A stretch of DNA of 64,000 bases from Chlorocebus sabaeus. Lineage: Eukaryota; Chordata; Mammalia; Primates; Cercopithecidae. The DNA lies in the NCBI RefSeq assembly GCF_047675955.1, contig NC_132926.1:12529326-12593325 (forward strand), written 5' to 3'. A program made the translations under genes and the position numbers. This document shows positions 1-11,769 of this stretch, piece by piece (position 1 is the first letter of the stretch; each line of letters starts with the position of its first letter). Under the pieces are notes generated by a model that was given only the letters and a program-made list of their open reading frames with translations, did not search any database and was not told the origin of the DNA.

Positions 1-397
1 GGAGAGAGAAGTCATTCACTGGCATTTGCTGTATGAATCAGAATCAGTGCTGCCATATAGGAGAGAAACACTGTGATATGCAGAGTGAAACGTACTGAAC
101 TAAGAGGTCAGGAGTTTTAATAACCTCCCTTCCATTCACCTGCAGAATCCTTCATCTCACAGGATTGTTGTCAGCATGAAAAAACTCTCAGCTTGGGAAG
201 TCTTTAAACATGTATGAAGCCTTCTAGAAATGTGAGCTCCTATTGTCATGACTTTCGTTTCCTTATTTGTAATGGCCATGCAACTTAAGAGCACCATGAA
301 TGCTGTGCTATAGGGACTAAGGGACCAGTAGGTTGAATGTTTGTGGCCCATGTGACTTTTGCCCATAGATTTATCCAGCAAATGCTCTGTCTTGCAG
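1..397. other. Intron sequence upstream of the INSYN2B exon, nothing recognised
   Basis: Unique A/T-rich sequence with no repeat I can name. It ends in the acceptor of the 398-472 exon. Confidence 0.6.
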
Positions 398-472
398 GCG
401 CAACTTTTATCGAACTGGCCAAGATCTCAACAATTGCAGTACCTGCCAGAACACGGCGTGCATCATATACAG
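398..472 (+). CDS. INSYN2B: INSYN2B penultimate coding exon (25 codons)
   Basis: This 75-base exon lies between an acceptor (ctctgtcttgcag, AG at 396-397) and a donor (acag|gtacct, GT at 473-474). It starts with the third base of a codon and ends after the second base of one (phase 2/2). The frame from 399 reads RNFYRTGQDLNNC, then STCQNTACIIY, and the split last codon AG|T becomes Ser when joined to 17479. The joined text (ACIIYS-VEYDFRQQ) is a hallmark I recognise in the INSYN2A/INSYN2B (FAM196) family. A CxxCxxxxC cysteine group is visible. INSYN2A is a component of the inhibitory postsynapse; INSYN2B is its less-studied paralogue. The large upstream coding exon is not in the window. The call rests on family recall plus exact phase agreement and its position antisense inside DOCK2. 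Confidence 0.85.
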
Positions 473-784
473 GTACCTGGCCACAAGCGAGGTCTGCTCT
501 GTAGACTATAAAGCCATGGGGTTCACTGAACACTCTAGCAAACTTTTACATGCAGAAAGTCAAGAGAGGCAAAAACAGGAGGCCTCTGAATATCTGAGAC
601 CAAAAAAAAACAAGGTTATGTTAACTATGAAATGTTAACATCTGGTTCCAAGGCAGGGATTGCTTTGTTTCCTTACAGCAAAGCCTATGAGCGTACCCTT
701 TTGATGTAATCATCCCTACACTCATCAAACACTAAGTGTAGGCATCATGGTAAGCTCGGCACACACATTTGCATCTCATTCCAC

Positions 785-935
785 CCTCAGGGAAGTTAAG
801 GCATTCGGTCTCACTCACATAAGAGCATTTTCTGAGAGCAGAAAGGGCCAAATTCAGGACTCACATCCAGATTTTTCAAATCTCAAACCTGTGATTTTAA
901 TTATTCCACCACACTGCATCTTCCTCAACAGCAGC
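785..935 (-). repeat. MIR SINE fragment
   Basis: Diverged reverse-complement MIR: the order gaagttaagg, cactcacataagagc, then ccacactgcatcttc fits the 3'-to-5' MIR layout. Confidence 0.5.
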
Positions 936-1079
936 TATGCCATGCCAAGCACTTACTTGGCACAGTCAAGAACCATGATAAGAACTTTATGTTCATTTCT
1001 AAGTATGTCATTTCCTTCTAGCACAGAGTAAGTTTGCTGCAGTAGATTTTTGTAAGTGACAAAATGGAAACATGATATA

Positions 1080-1260
1080 CAGTGTAAACTTAGAGTCAAA
1101 GATCTGTGTTTTAATCCCCAAGTCTGACATCAGCTAACTTAACCTGGGCTTACTTTCCTTATCTGCATAGGGAACGATTATCCCTATTCAGAGTTGCCAT
1201 GAAGACCAGATGAAATCATACATGTGAATGTCTTTTGCAACTGCAAACCTCTGTACAAAT
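1080..1260 (+). repeat. MIR SINE fragment
   Basis: Shows the MIR core order: a degenerate aacttaacctgggc, then ttccttatctgcatagg, and a 3' part with catacatgtgaatg. Confidence 0.5.
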
Positions 1261-2039
1261 CCAAGGGCTTATATCTGTTTTTACTGGAAAGATCAATGCC
1301 CCCTTAGCTGGAAGACCACTTTCCATGGCATAGTAGAAAAGTGGTCAAAAGCAGGACTTTCCGTTGATGACATCTAATTTTGTTGACCAAAGTGAACAGT
1401 TTTGCTTTCTCTATTACATTTCTCTTTTTGTTGAAAACTGGCAGCTCAGGGCCCGAGCAGACTGGAGCCTAATTGGGTTGCCTATGTCTTCTTTTAAAAC
1501 TTCTCATTCTCTCTGGCAGAATCCTGAGATTTCATTGAGTAAGAGACCTTGTGCCTGGAAGGCAGGAGGTGCTTGCACTTACACAGGGCCTTGAGCATCT
1601 TTTCATGGAACCCATCAGCTCATTATAAAGAGGAGCCACCTGTTTTTAACCAAATAACAGAAGATGCAGGACTGCTCACAGATAAATGCCTTTCACCTCA
1701 ATGTGACGTCTTTCTTTAAAAAAGGGGGTCCTAGAAGTGCCCTGCAGCATTGGAAAGCCTAAGTAGAAGTTTCATCAATTGCTCTCTTTTTGCTGCTTCT
1801 TTTTTTATATCTCCCAATTTGAACAAGTTTTCTAATCATTAGGAGGACAAAAATTATTAAATGTCTAGACAGTTAGAGAGGATAAAACTATTCATCATAA
1901 ACAAGAATAATTAATTTGAACTAACCTCCATTTAAATTTTGGATAGTCTCTCTTCTCTTCTGGAGCCAGATAATGTATTTTCTACTACCTTAAAATGATT
2001 TTTTATTTGGCCTATATAAGTAAAAAGGGCAAGTAGTGA

Positions 2040-2165
2040 TTTCCAAGTCTACTAGGAGTTTCATGACCTGGCCTTGGGCAAATCATTTTCCCCATCTGAA
2101 AAATGAGGGTCTTTAATTAAACGGTCCCAAGAGTCCCTTTTAGTTCTGACATTCTGATATTCTAA
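2040..2165 (+). repeat. MIR-family fragment with MIR3-like tail
   Basis: ccttgggcaaatcatttt, catctgaaaaatgaggg and the tail agtcccttttagttctgac, cattctgatattctaag are typical of this SINE group. Confidence 0.6.
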
Positions 2166-2169
2166 GCCG

Positions 2170-4200
2170 AATTAAAAGTGACAATATTTGGCTAAACTAT
2201 GACCTTCCAACACGTCTGAGAATGTTTGCATTTTTCTAGCACTTACTTCAAACATCTCCAGCAAACATTCTAAATTAAGTTACACCCCTGGATGGGTTAG
2301 CAAACCTTCATGCACACCTTCCTTTCCAGAAGAAAAGCAATTGTATGCATATATCCCTCATTACCATTCAAAGCCAGACTGTTCTCCCAGACAGAATCTA
2401 TATCCTTGTATCTAAGCCATTGCAGGGAATGGGCAATTAATTTGATGAAAGCAAAGAGATCTGAACAACAGCCCCATCGTTGCAACAGTGGGAAGATGAG
2501 AGTTGTCATTTTTTTTTTTAGAAAACATTCAAATGACTTCAAACTTGCATTGTGTTCTGGAAAGTCAGATCTTAGAAACGAATGAATAAGTGATGTGAAA
2601 TACTCATCCCCAGGCCTTGTTAAGCCGCAATCTCTCTCCCAGGTGATGGATGTGCTCAGTGCATGTCACTGTACATAAAGCAGATGGGCGCATGATGGAT
2701 TGCTCACTGGATCTTCTTCTCCGGAGATGTTGCTGCTAAGTTAGCCATGCATATGGTTTCCTAAGTGGTATTTCCCAGAGGCTCCAGCAGCTGGAGGCTA
2801 TGGCTATGCAGCTTGCTCTTATCAAGACATGTGGGGTCATCTGGTTCTATCTAACTCATTCTCTCTGCTCCCTGAGCCTCCTTGACTCTCCTCTTACCAT
2901 TGAACACTTGGATACACCCTATCTCACCAAGAGCACAGTCCCAACACCAGTGCCTAGAGATTCTATCCATGGCTCTCAGGAGCTTGCAGGGAATTATGTA
3001 CATCAAGGTGAATGGAACCTTTTGTTTTGACTACCATAGTCTCCACAGGAAGTGAGCGGCAATTGGCTCTAAACCACAAGCTGATTCCAGCCTGTTTTGG
3101 CCCCAATCACTTCCTTCACTTCTTCTTAGCATTAATCCTAGCACAAGTTACCCAAAGGGTTAAGTGAATGCCACCATAGTATCCAAGATTAAATAACATT
3201 AAATTACTTAGTACGAAAGTTGTTCTCTTTTCAAATTTATTTCAATCCTTCCAATAACCTAGAGGGGAAAATCTGAGTTTGGTACTAGAACGTCTTTAAA
3301 ACCTTCCTAATGCTGGCTTATCACATTTCTCTGCAAAGAAAGAGCAGGTCTCAGGTTCACAGCCCTGAGCAAGCAATAGTTATCTAGCTAGAATACAATC
3401 ATTTTTACTTTTTTTATTGAAGGCTTTAACTTTTAAAACTAGCCCTTTTAAATATTTCTGTAATTGATGCAGGTCTGCATTTCCAAAAGTGATATTGCCT
3501 GTTTGATATAAAACATGTTTTTAAATTCAAAAAGTGAATGGATTTAGAGAAAAAAAAGTGAAGTGAATAATTGTGTAGATGGTATGGGGAATCTTGCAAA
3601 ACCATGAAGGTGGAGAATGAGTGAATGAAGTTTGGGAAATGGTGCCCTAAAGAATTGGCTCCTTTTCACCTTCTCAAGGGCATGAGGTCTCTCTAAGTCG
3701 CTTGCTCCTCCTTCCCTCACCCCCTTCTCTACTTTTCCAGCCATATCTCCAGCATTCATCTTTACACTCATGCTAAAAATAGTCAGCAGTGCTTCTTTAG
3801 AGGTCTTTGACTACAGAGATCATGCATTTCTTTTCCAGACATAACTCCCAGGAAAAAACTGCTTGGTTTAAGTTGTAAAATGTCTCCAATATGTTTTAAA
3901 GGAAAATAATAAGAGGTCTTTCCCAGAAAACTTTTCATCTACCATCCAAGCATGCTGTTCTGGAATTGGAAAGACAGAGTTGCAAGCTTACCATTTTCAG
4001 TGGGTGAAGAGACAGATTGGCCATGTAGGATTTAAAAGGTGCTAGAGAGGTGAGAGAAATAGAAGAGGTATTGTTCATCCAGGGTCCACCTGGACAGGCT
4101 GCTCCTCTTCTTATCCTTAGTCTCTTCCTACCACTTCTTCAACTGCACTCATGGACTTTATTTCTGTGGCACCACTTTCTGCTACCTTTTATCTGATATC
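2170..4200. other. Intronic sequence without recognised genes
   Basis: Both strands hold only short open frames without splice context. The 91-codon and 81-codon frames at 2297-2585 overlap on opposite strands and resemble no family. No repeat was identified with confidence. Confidence 0.5.
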
Positions 4201-4230
4201 TATATCAATCTATCTTTATATCTAAAAATT

Positions 4231-5015
4231 TCAACCAACTACCTACAGACATTTCCACTTCATATCCCAAGGCAACTCAAATTTGTCATATCCCCAAACA
4301 CACCCATTTCACCACAAAATTAATTTTCTTTGCATATTTCTCATTTTGTTCAACACCATTGACCAAGAGGCAACTCCATAAAGATATCACAGTCCCCCTT
4401 GACTTTCTCGTCATACACCAAATAAGCTACTGATTCCAACTGCTCAATCCAACCCCTTCACTCCAATTCCTCTGCCGCAGGTTCAAAAAAGGCTGCTGTC
4501 ATTTGTCACTTAAATGCTAATTGACTTTTTTGACACAGGCCTCTCTTCCCTTATCTCAAGTAATCCTCCATGGAGATTGCTAACTTGCATCTGAAAAATA
4601 GAATCTGACCATGTCACTCCCCTGCTAAACAATCTTGTCCTGGTTCAGGTAGTCTGTGGCTCCTCTCCAGCCATGGGGAACTAGGTGCTCAGCTGGTGGT
4701 TCTGTCATTCCTCAGTGCCTTTGCACAAGTTCCTTTGCTTTCCTGGATGTCTTTTCTGCCCTGCTTCGTGTGGATATTTCTTAGTCTTGCAGCTTAAATG
4801 TCAGTTATATGGACAACCTCACAATCCAATCCTTCCCCAGAAGGACCCCCATGCCATGAGCCCTTGTCTGCTAGGTCACTGATCCTACTGCATTGTAATA
4901 GAGTGTTTATAAGTTTCTTTCCTTCAGCAAATGGCTAGTCTCTCAAAGTCATGGATCATTGTTTCATACACACTTGGTGCTCAGTAGGTTCTTATTAAGG
5001 AAAGAAATGACTCTA
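4231..5015 (+). repeat. L2 LINE 3' region
   Basis: The order matches L2: ctgaccatgtcactcccctgc, cctttgcacaagttcctttg, cttaaatgtcagttat, then ttggtgctcagtagg near the end. It is ancient and diverged. Confidence 0.7.
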
Positions 5016-5552
5016 TTAACTAGGAGAGGAAGGAAAAGCAATAGTGGACTTGAGACAGCTACTTAGATTGTCCAGAAGTAAAGTCATTGTTACTATTAGT
5101 GTACACCCTTGGGTGGGGAAATGAAGGATTAAGCAAATATTCTTATTAGGAATGAGGGCTTCTATGTAGCTGGTTCTCAATGGATCTTTTTAAGCTGAAT
5201 GTAAGCCCATGGGTTGCCAGTTTTAAAATAACTGGAATGCCACATACTTTCAACAAGAGAGACCCTTTCTCTGACGACTCAGAGAGCTTGCTGCACTTTC
5301 ATAGGACATTGAAACCCTTGTTCTTCCAGGCCATATGACATTATTGCCCAGGACTTCTGTCCTGGCTGTGGTGGGAAAGCAAAGTTTGACTGCGGGGAAC
5401 CACAAAACTCCAGGTGAAAATATCTCCTTTCCCTGGTGTTTGAACTCTCCCGGTGATCTCTTTGGCAGGAGTCAGAACATCAGATCTTCAGGTTCTCTTG
5501 CTAAATGTCTAATGCTAAATATCAAAACCCAGGCTTGCAAGCACAATAATGC

Positions 5553-5957
5553 CTAAGGTGTCCACATCCTAACTTATGGACCCTCTGCATGTGACCTTAT
5601 TTGTCAAAAGGGACTTTGCAGATGAAATGACTTCAAAGGAGGAGAGCAGGGTGAGTTGTCTGGATGGGCCCAGTGTAATCACAAGGGCCGCAGAGAAAGA
5701 GGGAGGCCAGAGGATCAGAGTCAGAGAAGGAGATGTGATGCCAGAGGCAAAGGGCAGAGTGCTGTGGTCACAAGCCAAGAGGCATGGCAGCCCCTAAAAG
5801 TGGGAGAAAGCAAGGGGCGTGTTCTCTCCCAGAGCCTCCAGAAGGAGCACAGCTCTGATTTACAGCTCTGGAGGACTTCTGCCCTCCAGAACTGTAAGAG
5901 TAAAATCTATGTTGTTTTAAGCCATTAAATTTGTAGTAATTTCAACAAAAGGAAATA
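5553..5957 (+). mobile_element. MLT/MaLR-type solo LTR (subfamily unsure)
   Basis: Contains gtgaccttatttgtcaaaag, ctttgcagatgaaatgac, cacaagccaagaggcatgg and a 3' end cctccagaactgtaagag with gttgttttaagccattaaat, the order of an ancient MaLR-type LTR. Confidence 0.6.
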
Positions 5958-6089
5958 AGTACACTCAGATACACTCAGATTAAATCCTCATAATTGGGGC
6001 TAGTTTATTTGACTTTCATTGATGATTTTTACAACGATAACAGCTGACGAAAGAGATCTGTGGGGCTGAAACGTAAGGGAAAGAAAGAA

Positions 6090-6260
6090 GAGAGCTACCA
6101 CTTACTGAGGATTCATCATTTACTGATCACTTGAAGTACCTTCTGTTTTCACACTTAATCCTCACGACGATGAGATTGATTGAAGTGCCCCCAAGTTACA
6201 GATGACGGAACTGATGCTCAGGAGGGGGTCAGGCACTTGCTCAACATTCTGATTAGGCAA
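6090..6260 (-). repeat. MIR SINE
   Basis: taccacttactgaggattc, ttaatcctcacgacgatgag, ttacagatgacggaactgatg: MIR in reverse. Confidence 0.65.
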
Positions 6261-6469
6261 CTGAAGCTGAGAGAGGTGAGGCACTTGCACAATTATTCTG
6301 GAAATAGTCATTGCAACCGCCACAGCAGCACACAGTTCTGTCTTCCAGCAAGCCAGATTCCATAGCATGCTGCCTTCCAGATGCCAGATTCATCTGAAGA
6401 ATATTAGGGCTCAGGGGAATGTTCGATCGTCACTGATTTCCACTCAGCCAAGGGCATCATGAGGGTTTG

Positions 6470-6680
6470 CATTGAAGATGCAGGCCCTAGACAGTGCTTC
6501 CAAAGCATGGTCATGGACCATCTGCATCAGAACCTCTGGGTGTCTGTGGAAACTGGTTGCTGGGTTTCAGCCCCAAAGCCACGGAATCAGAGAGTGTGGG
6601 GTGGAGGATGGGAAGCTGCAGTTGCAGCAAGCTCCCTGGGAAAGGCTGGTTCAAATAAAGCTTGAGGATTTTTTTAAGTA
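6470..6680. repeat. Possible hAT-Charlie MITE remnant
   Basis: catggaccatctgcatcaga, acctctgggtgtctg, a central ggaatcagagagtgtggggt and a 3' aggatttttttaag resemble a nonautonomous hAT element with aligned 'catcagcatcacctggg' and 'gaatcagaaactctggggg' blocks. The subfamily cannot be fixed by eye. Confidence 0.4.
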
Positions 6681-7423
6681 AAAAATCAGGGTCTTGAAAG
6701 AAGATAGTTGATTTACTAGAAAGTTTTGTGACAACCAGCCCATGGATAAAAAATACTTGCTTGTAAAATAGCCCAGAAAGTAGCTTTAGTTCTTAATACA
6801 TCTTTGGAAAGATGAATTACCTTTCTGCTTGGCTTTGATTTTAGGGTTAGATGATCATATATAGACCTAATTATATATGTTGGGTACAGGTGAGAATGGA
6901 GGCCAGGGCGAGGAAAAAAGAGAGAGGAGAGGATTATTCATGGAGCGGGCATATCTTCTGATGCCTCCTGTTTCCAATGAGAAGAGAAAAGGAGTCCCTC
7001 TCAGGCCACTCTGGGGCCCAAGCTTGCATTATGCAATACTTAGGGGATTCAGCTGTAACCTTTCCTTCCTCCCACCTCTCTCAGTTCCTCGGGCCTCATC
7101 TGAGATCAGAAACTGATTGGCAATCCAGGCTGACATTTTTCCTCCAACAAAGGTTGAGAGTAATTAAAGCCTAATTCTGCTCTCTGGCCAAGAGACTAAA
7201 TGCTAAGAACTACCCTCTGGTGAGTCCTAGAGGGTCAACAGCAGAAGAGCAGACACACGTAAAAGGTGGGTTTCCAAGTGCTGACCATTACCACCACATT
7301 CCCACTTCAGGACAGGGGTACGGTCACCCCATGCTTGGGAACCAAGGACCATGCATGAAGCTAAATGCCATGCAGAATCTGCCACCACCACCCACTCATT
7401 TTCTCAAACTCCACAAACCACTG

Positions 7424-7724
7424 GTTTTTGTTTTGTTTTGTTTTTGAGACAGAGTCTCGCTGTCGCCTGGGCTGGAGTACAGTGGCACAATCTCAGCTCA
7501 CTGCAACCTCTGCCTCCCAGGTTTACGTGATTTTTCTGCCTCAGCCTCCTGAGTAGCTGGGATTACAGGTGCCCGTCACCACACCCAGCTAATTTTTGTA
7601 TTGTTAGTAGAGACGGAGTTTCACCATGTTGGTCAGGCTGGTCTTGCACCCCGACCCCAAGTGATCCACCCACCTTGGCTTCCCGAAGTCTTGGGATTAC
7701 AGGCTTGAGCCACCACACCCGGCC
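7424..7724 (-). mobile_element. AluS, full length
   Basis: Starts with a (TTTTG)n-modified poly-T head and gagacagagtctcgctgtcg, and ends with accacacccggcc. Both monomers are present. Confidence 0.93.
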
Positions 7725-7979
7725 ACTTTTTTCTTTTAATCATTATTGACGCATCCACTTATAAATTCTTCTGGACCAAAGAGAGAACTTATGGATTTTG
7801 TAAAGGAGACTCTCTGCAAGAGCCTCCCTTTGTATCTAGCAACCAGCATTCTCGTTCCTAGCACGTCCCCTTCACAGTTTTCATATTCAGAGTATGACAA
7901 GGAGGCTCCCTGGAATGCAGGCCAAAGCCTCACAGCTGTGCACCCGGCAAGAGAAAAGCAAGGGCTCCACATCACTGAG

Positions 7980-8860
7980 GAGAGAGTGGCTCCAGAGAGC
8001 TGAGTGAGCCGCCTGAGGTTACGCGGTTGATGGTCTGAGAGTGCTTCCGGGAGTTTCCTTCTTGGTTAAGCTATTTGGCCACTGAGCTCTGGCCTTGCCT
8101 GCCACTTAAAGCTATTACCTAACCAGAGAAAAAGGTATTTCTCTAGAAATGCAATATGCACTCAGTCCTATGGGTTTAGCAGCCAACTTTTCACTTAAAT
8201 TATTTAGTATTTTCTTTTTGTCTGCTTATGACTCTCTCCCAGCGTGGAGCCAGGTGAACTCTTGAGAGCCTTGTCTTCTAGCCACAGTCCTCCCTCTGGC
8301 CAGCAATGAAGTCCACAGTAAAAAATAATGATAAAGGCACACAGCAGAACTGTTCTTTCTAGTAATCACAGATGCATTTGCAGCTTTCATCAAATTGCAA
8401 TATGGACTGAGCCACACTATTTCAAATGCTGGGCCGTGGACGTCATGGCAACACCCTCGAGCATCCCCAAAACAACCAATAGCAAACACAGCTTCAATTG
8501 TCTCTTTGGGAAACAGCCATGAAGTTTGGGGCACATGTAAAATGAAAAAGGTAAAATTTCTCTGAGTCTCAACAGGCTGATTCCCAAGACATTTGTCTCT
8601 ATTCCCTGATTCTCTTGAATGGCATTATCCCTTTCTTTTTCTCCCTAGAGTGTAAAGGAAAAGAAGTAGGATTTACAGCATCAGCAATTTATCTGCAATA
8701 AAAAATGAAACCTATTTTAATGCATTAATAGCGAAAGAGGCTGATACATGCCATAAATATAAAATTACACAAGTTGAATGTTTCAGAGGAATAACAAATG
8801 AGTGGCTGCTGGCACAGAGGCCACAGGTGACCACAGAGTGATCCGATCTTTATTTCTCCA
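7980..8860. other. Intronic sequence without recognised genes
   Basis: Two antiparallel open frames (8226-8534 - and 8328-8522 +) overlap without splice sites or family resemblance. I see no named repeat. Confidence 0.5.
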
Positions 8861-8871
8861 TCAAGTAAGTG

Positions 8872-9080
8872 TAATAATCATTACCATTTGTTAAGCCAGC
8901 CACTGCACTAGGCATTTTGCCCAAGACTATATGTCTATCATTTCATTTCAGACTCCTAACAATCCTAAAATGTGGATAGGATTAACATTCCCATTTTACA
9001 GATGAGGAAACTGAGACTCAGAGAGGTTAAGTGATCTGTCCAAGATCCAAGGGAGCCAGGGCTCAAAACTAGGTTCTACT
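8872..9080 (-). repeat. MIR SINE, well preserved
   Basis: cattttacagatgaggaaac, tgagactcagagaggttaag and gatctgtccaagatcc follow the reverse MIR consensus closely. Confidence 0.85.
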
Positions 9081-10224
9081 TTCAGGAGACTTTCCTGTCC
9101 CTTCCCCTCTTTCCTTGTGACCTTGCATCGTCAGTGAATAAGTGTGTTAACTTTCTCGGAGATTATCTACGCTTTCTGAGGGCTTCACAGGCAGATCTTC
9201 CTGGCACAGAGTCACAGAACCCAAAACACAGATTTCTTTCAGAGATAGCTATCAGCAGAGATTTCTGCAGCTTGATCCCATTTATATATGTGCCAAGAAG
9301 AGAACCTGTGATTTTCTGAAGACTCAACAGCAGATAGATGCCCTAGGAGAAGGGGTAGACCTGCCAATTTGAAATAGCTGCAAGTTGTGAAGCTCAAAAT
9401 TAAACCCTATAAAAAATGAGCAAACTGGTCATTAGGAGAAAGTTTCAGGAACAATGTCCCTTCAAGGCTGGGGAGAGAAAAACATACAAACTAAAGTTCC
9501 TGTGATCCGAGACTGTAATTCTTCCCCAGAGACGCCTTCCTAAGTGTCATGATTTATCCAAATGGACAAGAACCAAACTACCCTCACTGCATCCATTGAT
9601 TCTTACAGCTAATTCTTTAAAAGAGAAAGTTGCAGGAGGTCAGTAAATCAGTGGTGCACCTGTGTTCTGCAGAAACAGGGACCACAGAAATGCTCCAACA
9701 AGAGATGAAGAAGAGGTGGAGGGGAATTTGGAAGATGGTTTGTCTTCAGGGAGATGCCATGAATCATTCACTTCTCGGCCAACTTGCTTAGAGTGTAGTT
9801 GATGGCAGTGGCTTGTCGGCATGTCTCTTTATAAAAGAGCAGGGCCCACTGCCGAGAAGGAGCTGCAAAACGGCTCACTGGAGACATCAGCAGCCTACAC
9901 AAGACCCAAGATTGCTGACCCCAGATATTATCTTCAATATGCTGCCTCCTTAGAAGGTGAGCACCTTTTTTGGGTATGCAGCCTCCCTATCAAGGCTGCC
10001 CTGAAATTGAGAAAGACTATTCCAAGGAGAACTGGTCAGCTGGTCCATAAAGAGTCCCCCGTGCACTCCAGCCCCAGTTTGGGTCTGGTTCCACAGGGGA
10101 CTGTGAGGTCATCCAGGAGCACCAGGCCTTGGTCACCACCTCCACCCCCACCACCCTACACATTTTGCAATCAGGATTTCATACAGATACCGATTACTAT
10201 GTTCTTTCGGTCCAGTACATCTTA

Positions 10225-10351
10225 GTGTATAAGCTTTGGGGCTAGACTCTCAGGGTTCAGATTCTGACTCTGTCACTTACATTTGCATGCCCTTGGCAGA
10301 ATATTTAACCTTTCTTTGCCTCAGTTTTCTCGTTTATAAAATGAAGGTAAT
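10225..10351 (+). repeat. MIR SINE
   Basis: ttggggctagactctcaggg, actctgtcacttac, ttgcctcagttttctcg and ttataaaatgaaggtaat: MIR core. The young Alu begins right after it. Confidence 0.8.
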
Positions 10352-10364
10352 ATTATTTATCCCA

Positions 10365-10663
10365 GCCGGGGGCGGTGGCTCAAGCCTGTAATCCCAGCAC
10401 TTTGGGAGGCTGAGACGGGTGGATCACGAGGTCAGGAGATCAAGACCATCCTGGCTAACATGGTGAAACCCCGTCTCTACTAAAAAATACAAAAAACTAG
10501 CCGGGCGAGGTGGCGGGTGCCTGTAGTTCCAGCTACTCGGGAGGCTGAGGCAGGAGAATGGCGTAAACCCGGGAGGCGGAGCTTGCAGTGAGCTAAGATC
10601 CGGCCACTGCACTCCAGCCTGGGTGACAGAGCGAGACTCCGTCTCAAAAAAAAAAAAAAAAAA
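10365..10663 (+). mobile_element. Young AluY of Old World monkey type, full length
   Basis: Begins gccgggggcggtggctc and ends in an (A) tail. It is flanked by perfect 13-base target duplications attatttatccca (10352-10364 and 10664-10676). The variants ggctcaagcctgtaatc, gaggctgagacgggtgg, aaaaactagccgggcgaggtg and gatccggccactgc match the AluYR-type pattern common in macaque and baboon genomes, not the human AluY consensus. Confidence 0.9.
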
Positions 10664-10958
10664 ATTATTTATCCCATGGGACTTGAGAATTCATGAGAGA
10701 AGGAATGTAAACTTGTAGCATCGTGTCTAGCACATAGATTTCATTCCATAAATGACCATCATTCTTTTTATCTTTGTTATTATTTTTGCCCATTTAAATT
10801 ACCATGTGTCCTAATCGAATGTGGTCCAGGTACTCTCTTTTTGTTTCTTCTCCTTAGAATAAAATGCTGGAAAGAGTTAGCTCCATGGCTAAAACATTGG
10901 ATCCTTCTTTAAACAGAAAAATCAAAGGACCAGGTGTGAGGAAACCAGGTGAATAGAC

Positions 10959-11314
10959 TGAATGGTTGTGCATCCCACAAATTCAGATTAATTGCTAATG
11001 CCCCATGTGATGATATTTGGAGGTAGAAGCTTTGGAAGGTGATGAGGTCATGAACTTGGAGTCCTCATGAACGGGATTAGTGCCCTTATAAAGAGAACTC
11101 AGGGAGGTCCCTCTCTCCTTTCTGCCATGTAAGGACACAGCGAGGGAATACAGCTGTCTATAGACCAGGAAGAGGGCCCTTACCAGACACTCAACTAACA
11201 GCACTTTGATCTTCAACTTACCAGCCTCCAGAACTGTGAGTAATAAAATGTATGTTATGTATAAGCCACCCAGTCTGTAGTATTTTGTTATAGCAGCCCA
11301 AGCAGACTAAGACA
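10959..11314 (+). mobile_element. MLT1-type MaLR solo LTR
   Basis: Starts tgaatggttgtgcatccc, has gtgcccttataaagagaac, tctgccatgtaaggacacag and cctccagaactgtgag, and ends with agcagactaagaca. Confidence 0.85.
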
Positions 11315-11319
11315 TCAGG

Positions 11320-11460
11320 TTTAGATTCTGCTTGTAACTTACAGTGTGACTTCCCTTTGCCAACTTGCTTGTCTGTTAAATGGGCAACAACCTTCCTATC
11401 TTCCTGGGCTATGATGAGGGTAAAATAAACACACAGATCTAAAATACTTTGCAAATTCAA
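11320..11460 (+). repeat. MIR SINE fragment
   Basis: ttagattctgcttgtaac, gtgtgacttccctttgcc, gtctgttaaatgggcaac. It directly follows the LTR. Confidence 0.6.
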
Positions 11461-11769
11461 AAGTTATCTACAACTAAGAGGCTTCTGTTATTTGTTTGTT
11501 TCTACATCCATTTTTATCTCCTTTTGGTTCACCCAACTTCAGTTTACCCAGCCAAGATCCTGCATCCAGAACCTTGCTCTGTTGTTTGCTCATGTGCTTA
11601 TCTAGTTTTTGCTATTTGTTACTCACTGTTTCTTCTTCCAGACAAGTCATGACTTGGGGCTCTTGCTGCTTCCAATTACCAAGAAAAACAGCTTTCTGCT
11701 TTTCAGCGAGCTTGATGGCTGGAGCACTGATCTGTAAGCTAGATTAGTGAGGTGCCCTCAAGAGGAAAA

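Noticed and set aside
285..533. 82-codon - strand frame across the INSYN2B exon
   Set aside because: It is the antisense shadow of the real exon at 398-472.
9821..10225. 134-codon + frame with a Pro run
   Set aside because: No acceptor or donor fits, the Pro run comes from a CCA/CCC-rich stretch, and no family is recognised.
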